Assembly: GCA_003254905.1 (NCBI GenBank)
Contig: QANU01012358.1
Coordinates: 28,092 to 92,091 of the forward strand
Direction: 5' to 3'
Source of the DNA: Nissolia schottii
Lineage: Eukaryota > Streptophyta > Magnoliopsida > Fabales > Fabaceae
DNA: 64,000 nt
The position numbers and the translations under genes are program-made. The notes beneath the pieces are model-generated. The model was not told the origin of the DNA and did no database searches. It saw only the letters and a list, made by a program, of their open reading frames with translations. Below are positions 1-11,176 of the stretch, piece after piece. How positions within the stretch are numbered: the stretch's first letter is position 1; each line of letters opens with the position of its first letter.

Positions 1-554
1 CAAATGGAAAACATTCTAAAAGAACTAAAAACTCTAAAATTAAATAGAACAAAAAAATTAACATGACAATCGTCCATCAACTAAACCCATGAGTACCAAA
101 TTGAGTCTTTTGGTCCCAAAATCAAGATACAATTCAAACAAAGAAATAAAAATAGGGCCTTAATCATTCTGGTACACAACATTATGCTCTCACACATTAC
201 TAAAATCTCATTCAATATGAACTGTTAATGGTCAAGCTGTGTTTAATACATTCTCAGGCTACATTTGATATTCAGTCAAAAATGAAGGGTGAAACTATTA
301 TGGAAGTAACATTTTAAAGCGAATAAAAATTTGATCTCATTAATTATGTTTGTATTTAAGAAAACGTCAATGAAAAAAAATCAAAGGGTTGTTTGGTTTG
401 GTTTCCACTTTTCTGTTTTCATTTTTACTTGATCCAGTGAATAGGACTCTAGTAGTCGTTGTACCGCCTCAATTCTTTTGATGATTTGGCTCTTTTAATT
501 CATGGAAAAATTCTGTATTGATATACTGATTTCCAACAGAAAAACTAGCATTTA
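1..554. other. Intergenic, no gene recognised
   Basis: This AT-rich stretch has no long reading frame and no recognisable protein similarity on either strand. It could be intron or distal sequence of a minus-strand gene whose possible promoter lies at about 1,500-1,660, but no exon is visible here. Confidence 0.4.
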
Positions 555-835
555 ATAACTTTTTATGGACATTAAATGTAATCAATCCGACCGTTGAATT
601 GAAAGTTCTTATCAACTATCAAGTAGATCAAGTACATAAAATTTTGTCCAATTTAAAAATTATTTGATGCTTCATATTTCCATTTTACTTTGACGTGTAA
701 TATGATTTTGAAAATATGAGTAAGTATTGACTATTAGATTGATATCTATTGTCGTCCAATTTTCATATAATATCACATAACTCAACGGTCGGATTGATTA
801 AATTCAATCTTCATATAAATGTTTATTGAATTCAC
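555..835. repeat. Foldback (MITE-like) element
   Basis: Two arms are inverted relative to each other. The core AATCAATCCGACCGTTGA at 580-597 reappears as its near-perfect reverse complement at 782-799, and similarity extends outward on both sides and inward to a shared TCCAATTT/AAATTGGA-like segment. There is no coding capacity. I found no clear target-site duplication, so the outer borders are approximate. Confidence 0.55.
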
Positions 836-1169
836 ACAAACTATAAGTGCGTGAAACATTAAAATATATGCATCAAACAAGTGAACAACACATTTTCCAC
901 CACTCAGAACTTTTATCAAACATGTAGCACGCAACACTTGACCGTGCCACTACAACTCAACCATTGGGTCCTATTGAACCATTTCTCCCGTAAGCACCTC
1001 TTTCTACCTGGTGACCCTCTATACAATGCTAAGCTGCGATTCTAAGCTGTTTGCAATTGAAGAGGAAGTGTTGGCAATTTGGAAGGTTTCTGTTATTAAA
1101 ATAAAAATAAAATTATGGTGAACCAAGCCTACGTAAACATTAATCAAATACAAATTGTATAGCGAACTG

Positions 1170-1660
1170 CGACCTTCAAATCGAAACAGACAGACACAAT
1201 TTGGAAGAAGAAGAAGGTATAATATTAGTTACCGGCAATGGAATGGAATGCAAGGTCCTTTCTTCTAAAGCAACCGAAAGTTTAAACTTGAAATTCACCC
1301 TGCAGACCCGACCCGAACTCATTATCTCTTCTTCATATGAAACCCAACCCTTTGGAATGTGGAAGTGACTTGCTCTTGAAGAACCACAAGCAGATGAAAA
1401 CGACAACAGCGATCAGAGGAAAGGATCTGTGTTTTGAACAAGGAGTGAAGTGAAGCATGAGGTTTTTCTTTGTTTTTTTTGGTTGGGTCTACGCAGCTAT
1501 GGACCTTCTTTGGGGGAGGCTTCACAGCTATGGTATGGGAGAGGAGCGTGCGTTGTTGGGCTCCTCAAATGCTTGGGCCTCATAGCCAATTATATGATTC
1601 TATACTTATAAGAAGGGTTACTTCATCCCCCTTGATGCTTCTAAACCCTAATCTCTCAAC
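1170..1660 (-). promoter_or_regulatory. Possible housekeeping promoter and first exon leading out of the window
   Basis: Read on the minus strand, the stretch has a telo-box (AGGGTTTAG, near 1,640) and GGCCCA/AGCCCA-type elements (about 1,565-1,590). These resemble the telo-box plus site II pairs of plant housekeeping and ribosomal-protein promoters. About 330 nt of pyrimidine-rich and mixed sequence follows, then a plausible splice donor (CCGGTAACT, near 1,230). Any coding exons would lie beyond position 1. The motifs are seen; the gene is inferred. Confidence 0.25.
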
Positions 1661-1965
1661 TCACGAAAAAATAAATAAATACTAATGTATTATAATAAAA
1701 GAAAAGGATCATTAGTCCATCTCTTTGTTAAAGAAAAAGGAAAAAAAAAGTTATATTGACGTTTCTTAAGGTTTAGTGAATTTACACACTTCATAACCTC
1801 TGTGTTGTTGGTTGTCAAACCCATGAGTTGCACTCGAGCATGCTATTTCTCAGTGACTGAACTAAGATTGATGTGTCAAGATTGTCCATGTTTACATGAA
1901 AGCCAACAGATGTACAAATGTTCTCGCCAAGTTTGGTCATTCTAGTGATGTTTTTTTTTTTACTA

Positions 1966-2150
1966 AAAAATTTAAGTGGGTTTAGCACCAATTATTTCAT
2001 CAAAGTTAGGGTATTTCATCAGGCTCTTGAGCGCTTATAAGAATATTGATAGATCATTCACTAAAATGACTCTTATATCGATAGCAAAAATCGAACACAT
2101 GTTGTTTTAAGATACAAGTTTGTCAATCGCTGACAGTGCAATCATATTTG
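1966..2150 (-). mobile_element. tRNA-related SINE-like copy
   Basis: This segment aligns by eye over its whole length with 18,076-18,260. On the minus strand it contains a B-box-like TGTTCGATTTTTG preceded by a degenerate tRNA-like segment. Shared length of about 185 bp, no coding capacity and an internal Pol III-like box point to a tRNA-derived SINE, here degenerate. Confidence 0.5.
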
Positions 2151-2239
2151 GATCATTCTAATCATGTTACTCATGTATTCTTTGGGTCAGTTTTGTCTTT
2201 TCCTTATATTGACTCTTACCTATTTAATCTTAGGGGTTT

Positions 2240-2380
2240 GTATAAGCCTCGTTAGTTTGTGTTTTGGGCTTTAGCCCTTTATTAATAATAAAAAAGTTTA
2301 TACACTTAAATGAAGGGGATTCCTCCCTCCCCTGTCTCGGGCCTTTAGCCCCTTTATTAATAATAAAAAAATTGTACAAC
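2240..2380 (+). mobile_element. Two LINE 3'-tail fragments
   Basis: The string GGGC(C)TTTAGCCC(C)TTTATTAATAATAAAAAA occurs twice within 120 bp (near 2,268 and 2,338). A related GGCCTTTGACCCCTTTG is found directly behind the LINE RNase H fragment ending near 10,465. This supports reading both as 5'-truncated LINE tails. Confidence 0.45.
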
Positions 2381-2710
2381 TAAATAAAGTGGATTCTTCC
2401 AAAAACAAAACTGCTACTTTAATGTCCAAAATTGTTTTTTCATTTCTACTCTTACTCAATTTAAAATTTTTAAAAAAATTCACAACAAATAAGTTTCCAC
2501 TTTCCATCTCTTATTCTAATCACCATTTTTTCATTTTTCCTTCGTTATCATTCTCACTTCCACTTTTTCTTTTTTAACATTTTCATTCTTCTCTTTGTTA
2601 TTATAGACCCATAAAAAATCATGCCTACTCTCCGCCAATAATAATAATGGCCATAAATAATGTATTATTTGTTGTTTGGCATCATCATGCAAGTATTTCT
2701 ATATTGGTCA

Positions 2711-3096
2711 TACGGCTGTTAAAACGGGCGGGCCCGCCCCGTTTAGGCCCGCAGACTAAACGGGCCGAGCTAAAAATATACATATTTTTAGGGTCCGGCT
2801 TGTTTATGATTGGTCCACGGATCTAAACGGGCCGCCCGCTAGCCCGTTTATTTTTTTAATAATTCAAAAAATTCAAAAAATTCAAAATATTCAAAAATTC
2901 AAAAATTTAAAAATTCAAAAAAATTATTTAAAAAATTAAAAAAATTCACCCGCTCACGGGCCGATCTGCGGGCCAAACGGGTTGGACCTAAACGGGCCGG
3001 TTCAATTTTTTTTCAAATTTTCGCGGGCCTAATTTTAACATGTAAAGTCCATCCATTTAACCGGGTAAATGAACCAGGCCCATTTTAACAGCCCTA
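2711..3096. mobile_element. hAT-type MITE, GC-rich ends
   Basis: The 386-bp element has terminal inverted repeats TA(C/G)GGCTGTTAAAA and is flanked by ATTGGTCA (2,703-2,710) and ATTAGTCA (3,097-3,104), an 8-bp duplication with one mismatch. An 8-bp duplication is the hallmark of hAT elements. Inside, GGGCCCGC-, AAACGGGCC- and CGGGCC-rich blocks surround an A/T-rich core of repeated ATTCAAAAA. No coding capacity, so non-autonomous. Confidence 0.8.
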
Positions 3097-3836
3097 ATTA
3101 GTCATATGCCCACGACAACACTTCATTCCAAGCAATTCTAGGCTAGCTTCAATTTTAGAAAAATATGGTCTTCACCGTATTTAATGCATTTAATGTAGGC
3201 TTCATAGACATTATTTTAATTGACTAGGAGGTGTTCCATAAACATAATAATTCATTATTTTTTTTATTCTTAATATAATTTTAAAATAATAAAAATTAAA
3301 ATTAACAATTCATAAAATGTTTAGATCATATATTAAATGTTATCTAAGAAAATACAAGTATTTCTCCTTCAATTTTATATTAATATAATATGGATAGATA
3401 TTGATATTGATTGATCAAAACCAAGTCAAATTAAAATGTTTGGCATTAATTACAGGCATTGGACAAGCATAGAACACATACGAAGGTGGTCCAGATTCAA
3501 CACACATGTCGGCAGTGCCACAGTGTGGACTCATTAAACTTCCTATCTAGAACTACCATGTGAACTCCATGGTCTCGGGAGTAATAGTATAATTTTGGGA
3601 TTCTCTTGAAACTATCTGCTAATTTTAAATATTAAGAAAATATTAGTTTTTTAATTGTTTGTTTATGTTAAATACGTTTATTATTAATGAAAAAAATGAG
3701 AGAAAAAATTTAGTAAAAAAATATAATTTTATTAAATTAGTTTTTCTCATGGTTAAGATATCCGTAGTTTTCGTAACCACCATGGAATCCAAGAAATAAA
3801 TGATTATTGAGAGTACCGGTGAGTATTATTAATATC

Positions 3837-4330
3837 AGTGCTTGTAGAAGTACACCTAAAATGATGTTATAAATCACCATATCACATAGATATGGTCCAC
3901 GCAACGATATTAAGTGCACAAACTTTTACACAAATTTTTTATACACATATGCACAAAAAAAAATTAAATATAGAATCAAATCAAGTCAATTAAATGGTAA
4001 AAAGTAACTATCGCACACTCTCTCATACTCTAAGCGTGTGGACTCACTTTTTACAATGCACAAACATTTTAAAATAGATGCACAAACTTTTCAACAAACA
4101 AAAACAAAGAATAAGACAAAAATGAAGTACTCACGTGCACAAACTTTTCTACATACATGCACAAACTTTTGAACAACGAGATAAAAGAAAAATACGACGA
4201 AAATGAAAATAAAGACGAAGAAGAAAACTTTGGCGCTCACGTCTAGAAACTTTTGAACAAGAATGTAAAAACTTTTCTGCACACGCACAAACTTGTAAAA
4301 AGCCAGAAATAGCAAATATGATGAAAATGA
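3837..4330 (-). repeat. TGCACAAAC-rich dispersed repeat, copy A
   Basis: TGCACAAAC(T/A)TTT recurs about every 20-50 bp. The order of motifs (CGCACACTCTCTCATACTC, then GACTCACT, then the TGCACAAAC series, then a GACGAAGAAGAAAACTTT stretch) is the reverse complement of 10,780-11,130. Open frames here are repeat translations, not genes. Confidence 0.7.
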
Positions 4331-4683
4331 AAATTTTGCGATTCATAACATCTTGCGGAGAAGAAAAAAAATTGAAGAGAGAATAGAGAATAGAGAAGAA
4401 GAGAGAAAAATAAAGAATAATAAAAAAAGAGAAATAAAAAAAGCAGGTTAGGGAGAATGGGGATATAACCGGTGACAAATATTTAGGATAAGGTATAACA
4501 TTTATGTTCTCAATATATTCATTCATATAGTATCCTATTTTTGAAGGATAGAAATTTCTATCACTTTTTCGTTTTGATTTAATATTGAAAAATTACTTTA
4601 AAAAAAAATTAATAACTAAAATAACAAATTGATGTTAGTTAATAAAGAACATTTTATTAAATTGTAAACATTTAATGATATAG

Positions 4684-5037
4684 TTAGAAGAGCGGAAAAT
4701 ATATATAAAATAAGGTACACAAATTTCTGTTCATCATGCAGCATGTTGCTTGTAATTTTGATGTCAATATCAAATCTATTGTAGTCAATGTTTGCGGATC
4801 AATCACATGGCGATTGAATTGTATATGCACTCTTTCTGTAGTTTGGTCACAGTCGAAGTTTACCCTTTCTGCCACGCAATGGGGTATCATTTCAATCTCA
4901 CATCCCATTTGTGGATTATAGTAATTTCGAACCATGCCCCATTTGCAATTTTTCAGCATAGTCTCCTTCACTAAAAATATGAGATATTTGGTCCACTTAT
5001 ATCGACAAGGACGTGATATTTCTATTTTCCTAGTCAT
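4684..5037 (-). CDS. Hypothetical orphan protein, 117 aa
   Basis: An uninterrupted ATG-to-stop frame of 117 codons on the minus strand. The product has seven cysteines scattered along it, a central YYNPQMGCEIEMIPHC region, no signal peptide, a hydrophobic tail (LFYIYFPLF) and no domain I recognise. A TATATA stretch lies about 100 nt upstream of the ATG (near 5,135 on the plus strand), followed by a purine-rich leader, so a small transcribed gene is possible. It could equally be a chance frame or a decayed exon. It is one of the longest frames in the gene-poor left third and is not built from simple repeats, which is why it is listed. Confidence 0.25.
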   Translation of the reverse strand: MTRKIEISRPCRYKWTKYLIFLVKETMLKNCKWGMVRNYYNPQMGCEIEMIPHCVAERVNFDCDQTTERVHIQFNRHVIDPQTLTTIDLILTSKLQATCCMMNRNLCTLFYIYFPLF

Positions 5038-5224
5038 TTTTTCTAATCATCTTTCTTTTTTTTTTTCATGGGATTTTTATCATCTTTCTTTTGTTTCAAT
5101 ACTGTTCTTCACAATATCAAGAAGTTCTTAGTTACTATATATCCTTAAGTAATTTTCTTAGCAACTTTGATATTTCCATACCAACATTTCACACATATTT
5201 GATATTTGGTTAACAATGTATTTA

Positions 5225-5850
5225 TTGGAGCTCCAAGGAATTGCGTAGATTAGAGCTAAGTTAGTTACTTCTATGCTGTACATGATAGTTAAGTAGTTAG
5301 TTGTGATGTAGCAGGGATGACAAAAATATTTACGAAACTCGGATATCTACGGGTATTACCCGTGACAAGTATGAATATGTCCGCAATTTTTAATGATGGG
5401 TATTACTCATAGGTATAATACGAGAATTGAGGTACCAACCTATGGATACTCACTAATTATTCATTAATATATAAAATTATGTAAATATTTTTATTTATGT
5501 AAATATAAAAATTAACACTATTTCATTTTTATCTACAACGTTAGTAGATTTTTATTATGTATTTTGTTAATTTAAATTGTAATTTTTCAATAATAATATT
5601 GTAATATATTATATTTGATAGTGAATTTTATAAATTTTTCTTTCTTTCTTTCTTTGAATTTTTGACATATCTCGCGGATATCCACAGATATCCATGAGAA
5701 TTTAAATTTTTGCAGATACAAGTAATGAATACCCACTATAAATAACCAGTTAGTTAGATCATTCTTGTTTCCTTTTCTTGTATAAAAACCAGAATGTACT
5801 CTAATTTCCATTCACCAAAGCAATACACGAGTTATTCATCACTCTGCTGG
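5225..5850. mobile_element. Possible Copia-type LTR remnant with inserted repeat
   Basis: The edges (TTAGTTACTTC...GTTAAGTAGTTAG and CCAGTTAGTTAGATCATTC followed by CTTGTATAAAAACCAG) resemble short Copia LTRs with a TATA-like box. The middle (about 5,325-5,745) is a separate repeat with GGGATGACAAAAATA and paired ACGGGTATTACCCGT / GGATATCCACAGATATCC segments. No duplications were found. Low-confidence reading. Confidence 0.3.
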
Positions 5851-5859
5851 GAAAGATGA

Positions 5860-8040
5860 TATAAATTTTCACAGTAAGTATACCTCGTTGTATAAGTAAT
5901 AAAACCGAGTATCTTGGGTTGTCGATCCTACGAGGACAAATTAATTGTGCAAATTAATCAATTATTGAGTATTGAAAGAGAATGATGTTTGTTGAATTGA
6001 TACGAATAAAAATAAAAAAATTCAATAATTATAAAAATAATGAAAAAGGGTTAAATTCATATGATAAATAGGTTAGGGTACTTGATTTCTCCTATGCTAA
6101 GTTTACCAATTATAATATCTGTTATTCAGTTCTTGTTCGACTCCGTTAACAATCAGAAATCCTCTTTTAATCACTAACCTACCTTGATAGTTAGTGACTT
6201 TTTTTCAACCCAACTGATCACATAATCTCTTAGCATGAACAAGCTAGGCCAAAGCATTAGTATTTTATGATTTCTCTAACATGAGTGCACAATCCGCACA
6301 AATTATCTCTAATTATAGCTAGCCTCTAGTTAATTCCTCACTTGCACTCTTGTGCACAAGAAGAGAAGATGACAGTAATTCAAAGGCAGCCATGGATCGT
6401 TACATGACTGATACCATGTAAGGGAAAGAACAAATTGGATATGAAGAAGAAGAACTAGGAGAAGAAATATTTCCTTGTTATTATTCTCTAACCAAAATTT
6501 TCAATACAGAGAAGGCTAACCCTTTTTATAATGAGGTAGCCAAAGGTAAAGTTAAGAGAGTATGGTTGAGAGATGTGACATACAAACCAACACACTAACA
6601 AACACTAACTAACTAATAACATGAGATTAACAGTATATAAAATGAAAATGATCTTTTCATCCCTTATCATACTCTCATTCCACAATTACAATATGGTTTA
6701 GAGGTGCAAATCTGATGAGATGTTCAGTAAGTGGGCCATTGATGACATGAAAATATTGAATCGCACTCATACCCATTTGGTAGAAGATATTTATGTTAAT
6801 CTTTTTTCTTTTTACACAAAAAAAATACTTAAAATTCGTATTCAAGTTTTACATTATTTTGCAGCAAATAATGGAAGGGGAGACACGTTTAAGACAAAAA
6901 CTAAAGGCTTGAGAAGACAACCCATATAGCCAGAAAACGACACACTCACAGCCACTTTCTACATTTGTGTTTCACTACAAAGTTCAAGTGGCTGGATTAT
7001 GGATGCAAAATAAATGGATGAACATAATTATCATAGGTTACTTCCCCAATAACGTAGTTATTTTCCCCTTGTGTGAGGTCTTGAAATAATTAAGAGCACT
7101 TGCAAAATATTACTAGCTCTATACTTCATGTAAATATAGCTGATCTATATATATAATACCTCGTTAACACCAGCATGAAATTATTATTTAAAAATGAACA
7201 TGCAGCTCCTTTGGAAAATTTAATTATGAGATTAACATCAATATAAAATATATTTTACGTGGTTAACAAATCAAACATTATCATGCGTGCTATCTTTAAG
7301 GTCATCATCGCAAGAACCAATCATTTTTAATAATGACAATGTACCAAACAAAAACTTATTTTTAGAGTTTAATTAATTATTACATGCATCTACAAGTGTA
7401 ACTTTTTTTTTAATTAGTCATTCAATCACATCTTATCATATTAATAAAAATATTTTATTCTCCCCCTAATTATTTGAAGAAACATGCACATAAGAAAATG
7501 AAATTAAATAATTGTATAAAAAAAATTATACTACTAATATATAACAGTTAAATTCTTTAATAATATGATACAAATATAATTAAGCGATTTTGTAAAAAAT
7601 ATTATGGCGAGAATACATCAAAATTAAATTTGTTAATTATCTGCTCCACTAAGGTAAAGGTGAAAATGAGGTGCAATTGCAAATAATAAAGTATCTAGAA
7701 ATCTGTCATTAAAATTGGAAACTACCCCGTGGGCTTGGTCATTAAAAGGACAGAAAAGAAGATTGGGTTGGTGAGTTGGAGCTAACGGTAGTTGCAACGT
7801 CTCTAAAACGCACCTTAAAGATGATATTTAAGATAAAGAAAACACCTAAGTTTTTATTCTATCCTCCATTATCTCACTTAATTCTGTCTTGTAAATAAAT
7901 TATATCATTAATCAATTAAGCCAAAACCGAATTTATGATGATCTTGCAATAATTGAATATAATCTTGTAGTAGTTGGCAGGGTTGTCGACGCTTGACCTT
8001 TTTTTTTATGGACATTTATTATTGGAAATCTTCTCAAACA
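5860..8040. other. Intergenic, AT-rich, no gene recognised
   Basis: No supported coding exon. Around 5,880-5,960 a segment (GTATCTTGGGTTGTCGATCC...) resembles a dispersed plant repeat that I cannot assign to a class. The rest is low-complexity AT-rich sequence. Confidence 0.4.
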
Positions 8041-8229
8041 ATTAACCCGCGAACAGGGATGACAATGGACAGGCCGGAGGCGGGGATAGTTTCCTGATTC
8101 GTGCCTCATATTTGTGCGGGTATCATTTTTAACTTTCTCATGCATAACTGGATAACTAAGGATATTTATGGATATCCAACGCATCATTGAATTTTTAAAA
8201 TAAAACTAAATAAGAGTTTAATTTTAATG

Positions 8230-8590
8230 TACTTGTACCGGAGGGGTACAAATTGGATCCTAGAGCTCCGCGGAGTATGGTGGTTGGCCGAGGCGGGTAC
8301 CTGCAAGGACTCCGAAGCTTAAGTCAGTAAAGATTCGGGATGCTAGGGTAAAGTGTGAGTTTTGAGTCTTGAGAATACTTGATGAGCTGACCTGAGTTAA
8401 ATACCTGGGTGGTCAGTGGTCACAGCGTGATTTCAGCTGGGGGAGCCATCAGTGAAGTCAGTCGGTGACCGCGTGGAGTGATTCTCGCTGCGTATCAGGC
8501 GTCGGGTCACTGTAGGTAGGTCGTATGGATTCGCAGAGGGGTCGAACTCGAGGGGTGGGCCTCCAAGGCCAAGTCTGTAACAATACTGAT
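8230..8590. repeat. GC-rich transposon-derived block, unclassified
   Basis: About 360 bp of clearly higher GC than its surroundings, with the phrase GGTACCTGCAAGGACTCCG...CTTAAGTCAGTAA, which I know as a common phrase in plant repeat libraries. No open frame survives. Class cannot be decided from this copy. Confidence 0.4.
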
Positions 8591-9099
8591 AATGTAAAAA
8601 TCTTTATATAATTGTTCAATCAATTTATTTTATTTATATGACCTTTCACATGATGTGTGTGATAATCAACTATATATATTGATTTGTCAATGTTATACCA
8701 AAATTAAGTAAATTAAAAAAGCACAGGGTCCCACTTGAATGAGGGCAAGAATGTAAAAATAAGTACAAATTCATTTAAGACCTAGTTGAAGAACATGGCA
8801 ACCCCATAGAAGAGATTGGAATCAGTCGACATAAAGTAATCAATGAGAGTGGATATACTCATTTAGTAGACCAAAGAGCAAGTTGCTGCAACCTATTTTA
8901 GCAACAGGTTGAAGGAAAGCTATAATTCTCAAGGATGGATCCCTTCACAGAACAACTGTGAAAGAGGTGAAATGTTCAAAGACTTAGAAGTTCTCAGAGC
9001 AAAGAAAGTTTTAGTGGACGACTCAAAGGATGACGAACGGATTAATGAAAGAAAAATAATTGCCGGTGCCGCCAATATTCAAATTAGAATTTAAACAAA

Positions 9100-9660
9100 G
9101 TAGAAGTTATTTAGAGCAAAATGAGTGGAAGTTATTTTGGAGTTAGAAAGAAGTTGCACAACGACGTGGAGCGAAGGCCAAGGATTCAAATTGTTATGGG
9201 ACATCTGTCAAGCATGCATGAAGCCCACTTTCTCTATAAATAGGCACGAGGAGTGTGTGCACAACTAGGAATACACACTTGTAACACCTCTCACACACTC
9301 AAGTAACCAAGACTTATGAGTAAATAGAGGAAATTAAGTAATTTCTCATTTCTTTGCTTTCTATTCTTTCTTTCAATTCTTAATAGTAGCGTTCTTTTCT
9401 GTAATGTTTTTTTACATTTCTTTTGTAATTGAAGTATTCTATATCCATTTCCTTTGAATCAAAGTTGTTCTTTGTATTAATTCCTATTGAATGCTTTGAT
9501 TATCATGGTGTGTATATTTTGGTTCCTGAGTTCTTGGTTCTTAAAATTTATACTTTTCAAATAAGCGTTCGTAGCCTAGAACTCACTCATTGAAGGAATT
9601 AGCTTCGATTTTCCGAATTGAGATTTGGAACCAAACTTTTGTGGGTGAAGGTTGTTAATT
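9100..9660 (+). mobile_element. LTR-like fragment with TATA box
   Basis: CTCTATAAATAGGCACGAGG at 9,231-9,250 is a strong plant TATA context. It is followed by a CA-rich leader and about 400 bp of T-rich non-coding sequence, as in the R/U5 part of a plant LTR. Flanking internal sequence is not recognisable and no duplication was found, so this is a remnant. Confidence 0.45.
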
Positions 9661-9999
9661 TGTTGCCGACCATAAATTCCATAAAACAATCAATATATAA
9701 TTGAATGAAAGTGTAAATTTTTTTTTACTCTGTGAATGTATTTTAATTAAATCTAAAAAAATAAATGAAATCAAATTTGAATCATAACTTTTAGGAATTG
9801 ATCATGTAGTTGAAATCATACAAGCACAATCCAAAAATATCTACATTCCATCTTAAGGGAGAATAGTTAGTTATGTAACTACCTTTTGTACAACTGTCCA
9901 TTTTCAGTTGCAGTTAGTTAAGTTTGTTTTGCACGTCAAGAAATTCCTCACCTCAATACCGCGTGTTCTAAGGGTAACCCAGGTTCTGGTTGATGCGGG

Positions 10000-10465
10000 A
10001 GCTTGATTCGCGATTATCATGGTGCCTGGATTGTTGGGTTTTCTCGGCTTAATTGTGGATGTCTGTAAATCCTATGTGGTTGAATTGTATATGGGGTACG
10101 TGTTGTGGGTTTGCAACTTGCTTGGGATACTGAAATAAAAAATATCATGATGGAAAGTGATTCAAAAGCTTTAATTGATGTCGTCAACAACCCCGATCGA
10201 TCTTGCTTCGGCTGATCGCACTGCACTAGCTTGCTCAACAATATCAGAAACTGGCGAAACAGAGAGTGAATTATTTCCTTTAATCATACTCTTAGAGAGA
10301 GAAATCAGTGTGCTAACTGGTTAGCCAACTTGAGCATTAACCAATCCTTTTGATACCCATATTTCGGAAGCCCCTCCTTAATGCTGTTGTTGTTGGGGTA
10401 TACTTGCCCTGCATCATATAATTATTTCTTTTTTTTTGTTTTCGGCCTTTGACCCCTTTGCTCAA
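10000..10465 (+). mobile_element. LINE RNase H-like (RVT_3) 3' fragment, broken
   Basis: Reading through frame breaks gives LQLAWDTEIKNIMMESDSK followed by ALIDVVNN (about 10,110-10,195), then FNHTLRERNQCANWLANLS (about 10,280-10,340). These match the RNase H-like domain and C-terminal tail of plant LINEs, with the DSKALI acidic residue still present. Frameshifts and stops make it non-functional. A LINE-type tail (GGCCTTTGACCCCTTTG plus A-rich run) closes it. Confidence 0.75.
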
Positions 10466-10779
10466 CCCAAAAAAATAAAAATAAATTCTGTCCTATTTTT
10501 TCCCCCATCATTTCACTAAATATTTGACACTCATTTTATATTATTTATCCGTCATTTCACTATATATTTGACACTAATTTTTTTAATAAACAATATTTGA
10601 CAATAATGCATTAGCTAGTATGATATTGACATATTTATTTTTTAAGAAATGTTTTGTGTACAATCTAATATTTGACAACATGTACTTTTTTTTTCCTTTC
10701 TTCTACCCCCAATCTTCCATCATTTCTTTAAGGATCAAAGAGTTTTCATTTTCTTTTCTATCATATTCATTGTTTTTTG

Positions 10780-11140
10780 GTTTTCAAATGTTTGTGCATG
10801 TGTAGGAAAATTTGTGCATATTTGTTCAAAAATTTATGCATGTCTGGTTGGTCAAAAGTTTGTGCATGTGTATAGAAAAGTTTGTGCATTTTTGTTCAAA
10901 AGTTTGTGCATGTGAACACAAAAGTTTTCTTCTTCGTCTTTGTTTTCGTTTTTGTTTTTGTCATATTTTTTATTTATGGTTGTTGAAAAGTTTGTGCACG
11001 TCAGTTTAAAAGTTTGTGCATATGCTTTAAAATGTTTGTGCACGGTAGAGAGTGAGTTCGTGCTCGTAGAGTATGAGTGGAGAGAGGGAGAGAGGGAGAG
11101 AGAGTGCGCTGATTACTTTTCGCTATTTAATACACCATAG
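10780..11140 (+). repeat. TGCACAAAC-rich dispersed repeat, copy B (inverted relative to copy A)
   Basis: GTTTGTGCATG-type motifs recur through the segment, followed by GAGTGAGTTCGTGC, GTAGAGTATGAG, a GAGAGAGGGAGAG run and GTGCGCTGATTAC. This is the reverse complement, in the same order, of 3,985-4,330. The frames in it are translations of the repeat. Confidence 0.7.
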
Positions 11141-11176
11141 ATCCGATTTGATTTGATTTCGTATTTGAAAAATTTT

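Noticed and set aside
4091-4526. Overlapping minus-strand frames of 74 and 125 codons rich in Phe
   Set aside because: They are translations of an A-rich plus-strand repeat with (GA)n; no domain, and copy B gives similar frames.
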